Of a stretch of DNA of 64,000 bases, positions 44,865 to 52,590 are shown in pieces; the stretch's first letter is position 1, and every line of letters begins with the position of its first letter. The notes beneath the pieces are model-generated. The model was not told where the DNA came from. It made no database searches and saw only the letters and a program-made list of their open reading frames with translations. This stretch comes from Streptomyces sp. NBC_00306 (lineage in GTDB: Bacteria > Actinomycetota > Actinomycetes > Streptomycetales > Streptomycetaceae): NCBI RefSeq assembly GCF_036169555.1, contig NZ_CP108032.1, positions 6,324,001-6,388,000 on the forward strand. The letters are read 5' to 3'. The position numbers were made by a program, and so were the translations under genes.

Positions 44865-45587
44865 ATGGCTTGGCACGGGGAACCGCTGGTCGGCTTCGAC
44901 CTGGAGACGACGGGCACGGAGCCGCTGGAGGCCCGGATCGTAACGGCCGCGGTCGTCGAGGTCCGGGCGGGGGAGCCGGTGGACCGGCGGGTGTGGCTCG
45001 CGGACCCGGGCATCCTCATCCCCGCACAGGCCTCGGCGATCCACGGCATCAGCAGTGAGCGGGCGACCTCGGAAGGACGTCCGGCGCGCGAGGTGGCCGA
45101 GGAGGTCGCCTCGACGCTGTGCGGGTACTGGGCGCGGGGCGTGCCGGTGGTCGCGTACAACGCCGCGTTCGATCTGACGCTGCTGACGGCCGAGTTGCGC
45201 CGGCACGGGCTGGCGTCGCTGAGCGACCGGCTGGACGGCCGGCCCATCGGCCCGGTGATCGACCCGTACACCATCGACCGCGCCGTCGACCGCTACCGCA
45301 AGGGGAAGCGAAATCTGGAGGCGGTGTGCGGAGAGTACGGCGTGCTGCTCGACACCGCCCACGACGCGACCTCCGACGCGCTGGCGGCCGTGCGGGTGGC
45401 GTGCGCGCTGGCTCAGCGTCATGTGCCGGTGGCGTCGCTGACGCCGGAGCAGCTGCATGAGCGTCAGATCGAGTGGTACGCACAGTGGGCGACGGACTTC
45501 GAGGCCTTCCTGCGGCGCAAGGGGAGCGCGGACGCGACGGTGGACGCGTCCTGGCCCCTGCGGGAGGTTGCACCGACGGGCTCCTGA
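44865..45587 (+). CDS. DEDDh 3'-5' exonuclease (DnaQ-like)
   Basis: A 240-residue nuclease. Exo I is VGFDLETTGTEP (Asp, Glu), exo II VAYNAAFDLTLL (Asp) and exo III TAHDATSDALAA (His, Asp), so the two-metal active site is complete. It lacks the PHP or polymerase domains of replicative subunits and is best read as a standalone proofreading- or repair-type exonuclease, a common accessory in streptomycetes. GAGGAGGG precedes ATG 44865. The C-terminal extension (EQLHERQIEWYAQWATDFEAFLRRKG) is typical of this actinobacterial group. Confidence 0.92.
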   Translation: MAWHGEPLVGFDLETTGTEPLEARIVTAAVVEVRAGEPVDRRVWLADPGILIPAQASAIHGISSERATSEGRPAREVAEEVASTLCGYWARGVPVVAYNAAFDLTLLTAELRRHGLASLSDRLDGRPIGPVIDPYTIDRAVDRYRKGKRNLEAVCGEYGVLLDTAHDATSDALAAVRVACALAQRHVPVASLTPEQLHERQIEWYAQWATDFEAFLRRKGSADATVDASWPLREVAPTGS

Positions 45588-45773
45588 CGTCCTCCCGTCC
45601 GGTGACGAAGAGCGCCGTCCGGGGCCATCCGGGGACGGGCCGGGGCCGTGCACGCGCCACGGCAGGGGGTCGGCGGTGCCTCGCCCGGACGGGCCGTTTG
45701 GTGACGTCCGACCGGGTTACGCATCCCACGAGACCGTTGTCGACGGTTCGAACGACACTCGGAGGCGCTTCGC

Positions 45774-46328
45774 ATGACCGCTGCACAGCAGATCCCGGAC
45801 CTCACCCCCGCCACGTGGACCATCGACCCCGTCCACTCCTCGGTGGGCTTCTCGGTACGCCACCTGATGGTGTCCAAGGTCCGCGGCAGCTTCGAGAGAT
45901 TCTCCGGCGAGATCACCATCGCCGAGGACCCGCTGCTCTCCTCCGCACGCGTGGAGATCGACATGTCCTCGATCGACACCCGCAACGAGGACCGCGACAA
46001 CGACCTGCGCAGCACCAACTTCTTCGAGAGCGACCGCTATCCGGTCATGACCTTCGTGACGACCGGCGTGCGCGGCTCCGGCACGGACTACACGGTCACC
46101 GGCGACCTCACCATCAAGGGCACCACCCGTCCGGTGGAGCTCGACGTCGAGTACAACGGTGTCCAGGTCGACAGCCCCCTGGGCACCCGGGCCGGGTTCG
46201 CCGCCACGACCGAGATCAGCCGCAAGGAGTTCGGCATCACCTTCGACATGCCCCTCGAGGGCGGCGGTACCGTCGTCGGCGACAAGATCAAGATCGACCT
46301 CGACATCCAGGCCGTGCTCCAGGCCTGA
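45774..46328 (+). CDS. YceI-family lipid-binding protein, cytosolic form
   Basis: A 184-residue lipocalin-like beta-barrel. Typical blocks are WTIDPVHSSVGFSVRHLMVSKVRG, IEIDMSSIDTRNEDRDNDLRS and VTGDLTIKGTTRPVELDVEY. YceI proteins bind polyisoprenoids or fatty-acid derivatives. Unlike E. coli YceI it has no signal peptide, so it acts inside the cell. CGGAGG precedes ATG 45774. The 186 bases upstream hold its promoter and no other gene. Confidence 0.92.
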   Translation: MTAAQQIPDLTPATWTIDPVHSSVGFSVRHLMVSKVRGSFERFSGEITIAEDPLLSSARVEIDMSSIDTRNEDRDNDLRSTNFFESDRYPVMTFVTTGVRGSGTDYTVTGDLTIKGTTRPVELDVEYNGVQVDSPLGTRAGFAATTEISRKEFGITFDMPLEGGGTVVGDKIKIDLDIQAVLQA

Positions 46329-46394
46329 CGCCGTTCGGGTCGGGGCGACGCGGGTCGCGCGGCCGTCCCGGTCGCGCGGGTTGGAGACGGATGG

Positions 46395-47255
46395 TCAGAA
46401 GGGGTACCAGCGGACGTCCGGCGTGGCCGTCCGCAGGGACTCCACCCTGCGGCCGAACTCCAGCCGCGCCGCCTCGTTCGTCGGCGCGTGCTGCGCCACC
46501 CACGCACAGCTCGCCGTCTCCCGTGCGCCCCGCAGCACCTCGCACCCCTCCCACTCCCGCACATCCCACCCGTACGCCTCGGTGAAGGACTCGTACGCCT
46601 CCCACCCCAGGCCGTACCGGTCCCTGGACAGGGCCATCACCACCAGGTCGTGCTCGCGGAAGTCGCCGGAGAACGTCTCCAGGTCCACCAGCACCGGGCC
46701 GTCCGGGCCCACATGGACATTGCGGGGCAGTGCGTCCCCGTGGATCGGCCCGGGCGGCAGGTGCGGAGTGAGCGCGGCAGACGCCGCCGCGAAACCGTCG
46801 CGCCGCTCCCGCAGAAAGGCCGCGTCCGCCGGGTCGATCGCATCCCCGGCCAGGTGCAGCCACCGCTCGACCCCGCCGAGCAGCTCCCGTCGCGGCAGCG
46901 CGAAGTCCGGCTCGGGCAGCGCGTGCACCTGACGCAGCAGACCGGCGAGGTCCGTCGCGTCGGCCGGGCGTACCGCGTCGGGGAGGCGGTGCCAGAGCGT
47001 CACCGGATGCCCTTCGACCCGCCGTGCCCGCGGCTCCGCGGGCCGTACCGCGGGCACCCCCGCCTCCGCGAGCCAGACGCCGATGGCCAGTTCGCGTTCC
47101 GCCCGCGCCTGAAGGGTCTCGTCGCCGACGCTCCGGCCGACCTTCACGACCAGGTCGTCCGCCGAGAAGACCGCGTTCTCGCCGAGCGCCAGCAGCGCCG
47201 CGTCGGCGGGCAGTCCGGCGGCCCTCAGCACCTCACGTGCCCTCGTCTCGTCCAT
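46395..47255 (-). CDS. Aminoglycoside-phosphotransferase-fold kinase
   Basis: A 286-residue APH/choline-kinase-like enzyme from ATG 47255. The catalytic loop is GPIHGDALPRNVHVG (Asp and Asn present) and the metal-binding Asp is in VLVDLETFSGDF. The N-lobe has VFSADDLVVKVGR. It may phosphorylate a small alcohol or sugar, or an antibiotic; many actinomycete members are of unknown substrate. It converges on yceI and is divergent from the sugar-ABC operon, whose candidate operator lies between them. Confidence 0.82.
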   Translation of the reverse strand: MDETRAREVLRAAGLPADAALLALGENAVFSADDLVVKVGRSVGDETLQARAERELAIGVWLAEAGVPAVRPAEPRARRVEGHPVTLWHRLPDAVRPADATDLAGLLRQVHALPEPDFALPRRELLGGVERWLHLAGDAIDPADAAFLRERRDGFAAASAALTPHLPPGPIHGDALPRNVHVGPDGPVLVDLETFSGDFREHDLVVMALSRDRYGLGWEAYESFTEAYGWDVREWEGCEVLRGARETASCAWVAQHAPTNEAARLEFGRRVESLRTATPDVRWYPF

Positions 47256-47306
47256 CCGGCACCACTTCCGCTCTCGCTCCCACGACCCTGTGAATCCGCC
47301 AAAGTC

Positions 47307-47320
47307 TTGCATCCGTGCAG
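47307..47320. promoter_or_regulatory. Inverted repeat before the sugar ABC operon
   Basis: TTGCA, a 4-base centre and TGCAG form a near-perfect dyad (one outer mismatch; the flanking C/G also pair) in the divergent region before the permease gene. TTGCA half-sites occur in LacI-type (MalR-like) operators of streptomycetes. No regulator gene is adjacent. Confidence 0.4.
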
Positions 47321-47414
47321 GTGGGGTTGACGAAGCGACGGGACGTCAGCACGATGACGGGGGCCGCCAGGGCGGCCGGACCAGCAGGACCAGCCGCCCG
47401 AAGGAGTCGATTCC

Positions 47415-48317
47415 GTGACATCGGCGACCGCAGCGCCGCGGTCCGCGCGCAGGACGGACCATGGAGCCTGGTTCCTGGTCCTCCCGGCGCTGATCCCCAT
47501 ACTGGTGCTCAGCGTGGGGCCGCTGCTCTACGGCATCTCGCTGGCGTTCACGGACTCCCAGGCCGGACGCACCGAGCCGACCCAGTGGATCGGCACCCTC
47601 AACTTCCAGGACCTGCTCCACGACACGCTGTTCTGGGACTCCTTCAGAATCGGCCTGCTGTGGGCGGTCGGCGTGACGGTGCCGCAGTTCGTGCTGGCGC
47701 TCGGTCTCGCGCTGCTGCTGAACCAGCAGCTCCGGCTGCGCTGGCTGGCCCGCGCCCTCGCGATCATTCCCTGGGCGATGCCCGAGGTGGTCGTCGGCAT
47801 CATGTGGCGTCTCGTCTACAACCCCGACGCGGGCATCCTCAACGAGACGATCCGCGATCTGGGACTCGGCGACGGACGCGACTGGCTGACCGGGCTGGCC
47901 ACCGCCCTGCCCGCCGTGATCGTCGTCGGCATCTGGGCGGGCATGCCGCAGACCACCGTGGCCCTGCTCGCCGGACTGCAGAACACACCGCACGAACTGC
48001 ACGAGGCAGCCGCCCTCGACGGCGCGGGCGCCTGGCGCCGGTTCCGCACGGTCACCTGGCCGGCGTTGAAGCCCATCGCCCTCGCGATCACCGCGCTCAA
48101 CTTCATCTGGAACTTCAACTCGTTCGCGCTGGTGTACGTGCTCACCAACGGCGGGCCCGGAGGGCGCACCCGCCTCCCCATGCTCTTCGCCTACGAAGAG
48201 GCCTTCCACTACGGACAGTTCGGCTACGCCGCCGCCATGGGCTGTGTGATGGTCGCGGTCATCTCCGTGATGCTCGCCCTCTATCTCGTGGGACGGCTCA
48301 AGGGAGGGGACGAGTGA
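47415..48317 (+). CDS. Sugar ABC transporter permease (MalF type)
   Basis: A 300-residue inner-membrane permease with six predicted TM helices. The EAA loop is HELHEAAALDGAGAWRRFRTVTWPAL, the contact site for the ATPase. GTG 47415 has AAGGAG 8 bases upstream. It is the first gene of a three-gene operon (permease, permease, lipoprotein) with 1-4 base overlaps. No ATPase is encoded; in Streptomyces such importers share the MsiK ATPase. Confidence 0.92.
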   Translation: MTSATAAPRSARRTDHGAWFLVLPALIPILVLSVGPLLYGISLAFTDSQAGRTEPTQWIGTLNFQDLLHDTLFWDSFRIGLLWAVGVTVPQFVLALGLALLLNQQLRLRWLARALAIIPWAMPEVVVGIMWRLVYNPDAGILNETIRDLGLGDGRDWLTGLATALPAVIVVGIWAGMPQTTVALLAGLQNTPHELHEAAALDGAGAWRRFRTVTWPALKPIALAITALNFIWNFNSFALVYVLTNGGPGGRTRLPMLFAYEEAFHYGQFGYAAAMGCVMVAVISVMLALYLVGRLKGGDE

Positions 48318-49156
48318 CCACGCTCCGTACCGGCAGGGCCGGCCGCGCGGGACAGTACGCCGCACTGGCCTGCTACCTCGTCTTTCTGGCCTTTCCCTTC
48401 CTCTGGCTGATCTCCACGGCCTTCAAGCCGCCGCGGGAACTGGGCTCGCTCCACCCCACCTGGATCCCCGAGAACCCGACGCTCGACAACTTCCGTCAGG
48501 CTTTCGACGAACAGCCCCTGCTCCAGGCGGCCGGGAACAGCCTGATCGCCGCGGTGTCCGCCTCCGTGATCGCGGTGCTGATCGCGACCCCGATGGCGTA
48601 CGTCATGGCCCGCAACCGCAGCAAGCTCTCCACGGCCGCCACCGGGTGGGTGGTGGTCAGCCAGGCGTTCCCGTTCGTCCTGGTGATCATTCCGCTGTTC
48701 CTGATCCTCAAGAACCTGCATCTGATCAACACCCTCGCCGGGCTGATCATGGTGTACGTCGTGTGGGCGCTGCCGTTCGCGCTCTGGATGCTCGTCGGAT
48801 ACGTACGGGCCGTGCCGCGCGAGCTGGAGGAAGCCGCGGCCGTCGACGGTGCGGGCCGGCTGCGCACGCTGGTGTCGGTCACCGCCCCTCTCCTGGCGCC
48901 GGGCATCGTCGCCACCGCGCTGTTCGCGTTCATCACCGCATGGAACGAGTTCTTCTTCGCGCTCGTCCTGCTCAAGACCCCGGAGAAGCAGACCTTGCCG
49001 GTCGTCCTGACGCACTTCCTCGGCGCGGAGGGGGCCGCCGATCTCGGGCCGCTCGCCGCCGCGGCGTTCCTCGCCACGCTTCCCTCGCTCGTCCTCTTCG
49101 CGGTCATCCAGAAGCGGATCACCGGCGGCATGCTGGCCGGGGCGGTGAAGTCCTGA
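48314..49156 (+). CDS. Sugar ABC transporter permease (MalG type)
   Basis: A 280-residue permease with six TM helices and the EAA loop RELEEAAAVDGAGRLRTLVSVTAPL. The N-terminal STAFKPPRELGSLHPTWIPENPTLDNF block is typical of CUT1 MalG partners. Its GTG start overlaps the previous stop by four bases (GTGA), so expression is coupled. C-terminal SLVLFAVIQKRITGGMLAGAVKS matches the family end. Confidence 0.92.
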   Translation: MTTLRTGRAGRAGQYAALACYLVFLAFPFLWLISTAFKPPRELGSLHPTWIPENPTLDNFRQAFDEQPLLQAAGNSLIAAVSASVIAVLIATPMAYVMARNRSKLSTAATGWVVVSQAFPFVLVIIPLFLILKNLHLINTLAGLIMVYVVWALPFALWMLVGYVRAVPRELEEAAAVDGAGRLRTLVSVTAPLLAPGIVATALFAFITAWNEFFFALVLLKTPEKQTLPVVLTHFLGAEGAADLGPLAAAAFLATLPSLVLFAVIQKRITGGMLAGAVKS

Positions 49157-50451
49157 TGCGGGCGCGGACGCTGGCCGCCGCGGCCACGGTGCTGGCCCTG
49201 CTGCTGACCGGCTGCTCGGACGGCGACGACGGGCGGACGGACGGGACCGTCAGGCTGCGGTTCCAGTCCCTCGCCTGGCAGAAGGAGTCCGTCGACGCGA
49301 ACAAGGAGCTCGTCGCGGAGTGGAACAGAACCCATCCCGGTGTGCAGGTCGACTATGTTCAGGGCAGCTGGGACAGCGTCCACGACCAGTTGCTGACCTC
49401 GTTCGAGGGCGGTGAGGCGCCGGACATCATCCATGACGCGTCCGACGACCTCGCCGACTTCGCGTACGGCGGCTATCTCGCCGACCTGACCGGCCTCCTG
49501 CCCCAGCGGCTGAAGGACGACATCCCCCGGCAGAGCTGGGAGACGGCCACCTTCGACGGGAAGACCTACGGCGTCCCCTTCCTCCAGGAACCACGGGTCC
49601 TGATCGCCAACAAGAAGATCCTCGACGCCTCGGGGGTCAGGGTCCCGACGGCCGCGCATCCGTGGAGCTGGGCCGAGTTCCGTGAGGTCACCAAGACGCT
49701 GACGGCCGCGCTGGGCAAGGGGAGGTACGGCGTCGCCTGGCCGCTCAAGGAGCCGGTCTCCGTCACCCTCAACCTCGGGCTGTCGGCGGGCGGGCGGCTC
49801 TTCCACCGGGGCGACGACGGCAGGGTCACCGTCCGGTTCACGGACGCCGACGGGGTGATGCCCGGGACGGTCCACGACCAGGTCAACACCGACCGGAGTG
49901 CCGCGCGGACCACGCTCGGCATGAGCGGCTCGGACACGCTGCCCGGTCTCTTCGGTGGTAAGTACGCGATGGTGCCGCTGGGCTTCTCCTTCCGGCAGCA
50001 GGTCGTGCAGCAGGCGCCGAAGGGCTTCGAGTGGACGGTGTTGCCGGCTCCCGCCGGTAAGGAGGGGAACGCGCAGGGCGTCAGTCCGCAGACCCTGTCG
50101 GTTGCGCAGGACAGTCCCTATAAGAAGGAGGCGGCCGCGTTCATCGACTTCATGCTCCGGCCGCCGAACATGGTGCGGCTCGCGCAGGGGGACTGGATGC
50201 TGCCGACCGGCACACGCGCGCTCGCGGATCCGGCGCTGCACACCCCGAAGGACGGCTGGTCGACCGGCGCCGAGCTCGCGCGGAGTCTGCGGTCCGCCCC
50301 GGCGCAGTCGGTCCGCGGCTATCCGGAGTGGAAGGACAAGGTGGCGACGCCCGCACTCCAGGAGTACTACAGCGGTGCCATCGACCGGAAGGAGCTGGAG
50401 AAGCGGCTGGAGAGGGACGGCAATCTGGTGCTCGCGCGCTATCAGCGCTGA
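49156..50451 (+). CDS. Sugar ABC transporter substrate-binding lipoprotein
   Basis: A 431-residue extracellular binding protein. The lipobox LLLTGC puts the lipidated Cys at residue 20. The CUT1 SBP fold is seen in VAEWNRTHPGVQVDYVQGSWDSVHDQLL, APDIIHDASDDLADFAYGGYL and TFDGKTYGVPFLQEPRVLIANK. Probable ligand is an oligosaccharide, but which one cannot be told. The ATG overlaps the previous stop by one base. Because the SBP is last in the operon and there is no ATPase, MsiK-type energising is assumed. Confidence 0.92.
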   Translation: MRARTLAAAATVLALLLTGCSDGDDGRTDGTVRLRFQSLAWQKESVDANKELVAEWNRTHPGVQVDYVQGSWDSVHDQLLTSFEGGEAPDIIHDASDDLADFAYGGYLADLTGLLPQRLKDDIPRQSWETATFDGKTYGVPFLQEPRVLIANKKILDASGVRVPTAAHPWSWAEFREVTKTLTAALGKGRYGVAWPLKEPVSVTLNLGLSAGGRLFHRGDDGRVTVRFTDADGVMPGTVHDQVNTDRSAARTTLGMSGSDTLPGLFGGKYAMVPLGFSFRQQVVQQAPKGFEWTVLPAPAGKEGNAQGVSPQTLSVAQDSPYKKEAAAFIDFMLRPPNMVRLAQGDWMLPTGTRALADPALHTPKDGWSTGAELARSLRSAPAQSVRGYPEWKDKVATPALQEYYSGAIDRKELEKRLERDGNLVLARYQR

Positions 50452-50473
50452 CGCGGCAGGGAGCTCTTGTTGC

Positions 50474-50487
50474 ACGAGACGTCTCGT
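50474..50487. promoter_or_regulatory. 14-bp palindrome in the glycosyltransferase promoter
   Basis: ACGAGACGTCTCGT is a perfect palindrome 20 bases before the glycosyltransferase ATG, followed directly by another CTCGT half-site. Such GAGAC...GTCTC dyads are typical TetR-type operators. No regulator gene is adjacent, so control would act from elsewhere. Confidence 0.5.
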
Positions 50488-50506
50488 CTCGTTTACGCTC
50501 GGTCCC

Positions 50507-51709
50507 ATGACCGAACGACAGCGTGCCCATATCGCCATGTTCTCCATCGCCGCCCCCGGGCATGTGAACCCGAGCATCGAGGTCGTCCGGGAACTGGTCG
50601 CACGCGGCCACCGCGTCAGCTACGCGATCCCCGCCTCGTACGCCGACCGCGTCGCCGCGACGGGAGCGACGCCCGTCGTCTACACCTCGACCCTGCCCAC
50701 GGAGGACGAACCGGAGGCGTGGGGGACCGAACTCATCGACAACATCGAGCCCTTCCTCCACGACGCGATCCAGGTGCTGCCCCAGCTGGCGGAGGCCTTC
50801 GACGGCGACGAGCCGGACCTCGTGATCCACGACATCACCTCCTACCCGGCGCGCGTCCTCGCCCACCGCTGGGGCGTGCCCGCCGTCTCGCTCTCCCCGA
50901 ACCTCGTCGCCTGGGAGGGATACGAGGAAGAAGTGGCCGAGCCGATGTTCGCGGAACTCAAGGCGTCCGAGCGCGGCCGGGCGTACTACGCGCGCTTCAG
51001 CGGGTGGCTCGCGGAGAACGGGCTCGCCGACCGTGACCCCGACGCCTTCGTCGGCCGCCCGGCGCGGTCGATCGTCCTGATCCCCAGGGCACTTCAGCCG
51101 AACGCCGACCGGGTCGACGCGTCCGTCCACACCTTCGTCGGCGCATGCCAGGGCGAGCGCAAGGACCAGGGGGAGTGGCAGCGGCCGGCCGGCGCGGAGA
51201 AGGTGCTGCTCGTCTCGCTGGGCTCGGCCTTCACCAAGGTCCCCGCGTTCTACCGCGAGTGCGTGAAGGCCTTCGGAGGGCTGCCGGGCTGGCACGTGGT
51301 GCTCCAGATCGGCCGCTACGTCGAGGAGTCGGAGCTCGGGGACGTACCGCCGAACATCGAGGTGCGCTCATGGGTGCCGCAACTGGCGGTGCTGCGCGAG
51401 GCGGACGCGTTCATCACGCACGCGGGAGCGGGCGGCAGCCAGGAGGGCCTGGCGACGGCAACCCCAATGGTCGCGGTGCCGCAGGCGGTCGACCAGTTCG
51501 GCAACGCGGACATGCTGGTGGGACTGGGAGTGGCACGCCGTCTGGACTCGACGACGGCGACGGCGGAGGACCTGCGGGAGGCGGTGCTGTCGCTGACCTC
51601 GGACCCGGAGGTGGCCCGCCGGCTGACGGAGATCGGGGCGGGGATGGCGGCGGAGGGCGGCACACCGCGCGCGGCGGACCTGATCGAGGCGGAGCTGCCG
51701 CGGGTGTGA
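50507..51709 (+). CDS. mgt: Macrolide-type glycosyltransferase (MGT family, GT1)
   Basis: A 400-residue GT-B enzyme. The N-terminal acceptor domain begins HIAMFSIAAPGHVNPSIEVVREL; His in the PGHVNPS block corresponds to the catalytic His of OleD-type enzymes. The donor domain has LLVSLGSAFTKVPAFYRECVKA, SWVPQLAVLREADAFITHAGAGGSQEGLA and PMVAVPQAVDQFGNADMLV, the UDP-sugar signature. Streptomyces Mgt/OleD proteins inactivate macrolides by glucosylation; this one could do so or use other phenolics. ATG 50507 lies just downstream of a TetR-like palindrome. Confidence 0.88.
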   Translation: MTERQRAHIAMFSIAAPGHVNPSIEVVRELVARGHRVSYAIPASYADRVAATGATPVVYTSTLPTEDEPEAWGTELIDNIEPFLHDAIQVLPQLAEAFDGDEPDLVIHDITSYPARVLAHRWGVPAVSLSPNLVAWEGYEEEVAEPMFAELKASERGRAYYARFSGWLAENGLADRDPDAFVGRPARSIVLIPRALQPNADRVDASVHTFVGACQGERKDQGEWQRPAGAEKVLLVSLGSAFTKVPAFYRECVKAFGGLPGWHVVLQIGRYVEESELGDVPPNIEVRSWVPQLAVLREADAFITHAGAGGSQEGLATATPMVAVPQAVDQFGNADMLVGLGVARRLDSTTATAEDLREAVLSLTSDPEVARRLTEIGAGMAAEGGTPRAADLIEAELPRV

Positions 51710-52590
51710 GCGGGGCCGAGCTTGCTCGGGTGTGAGCGGGGTGGAGCTGCCGCGGACATGGGGCGATCGCCGGACGGGCTTCGGGAGGAAGCTGGTCCGG
51801 CGATCGAGGACGCGGGTCGGGGTGCTTGCCGCAGGGGCGATTTGTCAGAGGCGGTGCACCGAGAGCTTCGCCTCAGGGGCGGTGCCGTGGCCCGGGTTGG
51901 GACCCGCGCCCGGACTCGGGGCCGTGCCCCCGGACTCAGGGCCGTGCCCGGGTCCGTATCCGCGCCCGAGTTGGGGCCCGCGCCCGGACTCGAGGCCGAG
52001 TCCCCGGCTCAGGGCCGCGCCCGGGTTGGGGGCCGTGCCCCCGGTTGGGAGCCGTGCGCGGGTCCGTACCCGTACCCGAGTTGGGACCCGCGTCCGGACT
52101 CGGGGACGTTCCTCGGCTCAGGGCCGGGCCCGGGTTCGGAGCTGCGTCCGGACTCGGGGCCGAGCCCGCGGCTTCAGGGCCGAGCCCCCGGCTCAGGGCC
52201 GAGCCGGGGTCCGTACCGCCGCCCGGGTTGGGACCCGCGCCCGAGTTGGGGCCCGGGCCCCGGTTGAGGGCCGTGCCCGGCTCGGGGCTGTGCCCGGGGC
52301 CGTACCCGCGCCCCGGGCCCGTATCCGCGCCCCGGGTCCGTACCCGCGCCCCGGGTCCGTACCCGCGCCCGGACCCGCGCCCGGGTCGGGGACCCGCGCC
52401 CCGGACTCGGACCCCCGCCCCGGACTCGGGGCCGAGCCCCCCGGGGTTCGGGTGCTCCAGTCCCGAGCCGCGCACACGGCTTCGTCAACAAGGTTCGAGG
52501 CCGAGCCGCCGTGGTTCGGGCACCTCGGTCCGGACCCGCGTATCCCGTCCGGACCCGCGTACACCCGAGCTCGCCCCGGACCCACGGCTC
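51710..52590. repeat. Degenerate ~18-bp tandem-repeat tract, apparently non-coding
   Basis: From about 51885 to 52460 the DNA is made of roughly 30 imperfect units of 17-20 bases rich in CCCG, ACTCGGG and GTCCGTACCCGCG. Two near-identical copies of GTCCGTACCCGCGCCCCGG are adjacent around 52330-52380. The first 60 bases duplicate the 3' end of the glycosyltransferase gene (GAGCTGCCGCGG, GTGTGAGCGGGG). The tract is GC-extreme and so lacks stop codons in several frames at once, but none has a ribosome site or domain. At the right end TCCGGACCCGCGTA occurs twice before the convergent MMPL stop. Confidence 0.75.

Noticed and set aside
51885..52460. Tandem repeats considered as a CRISPR array
   Set aside because: Units are imperfect, contiguous and about 18 bp with no unique spacers, and no cas gene is nearby.
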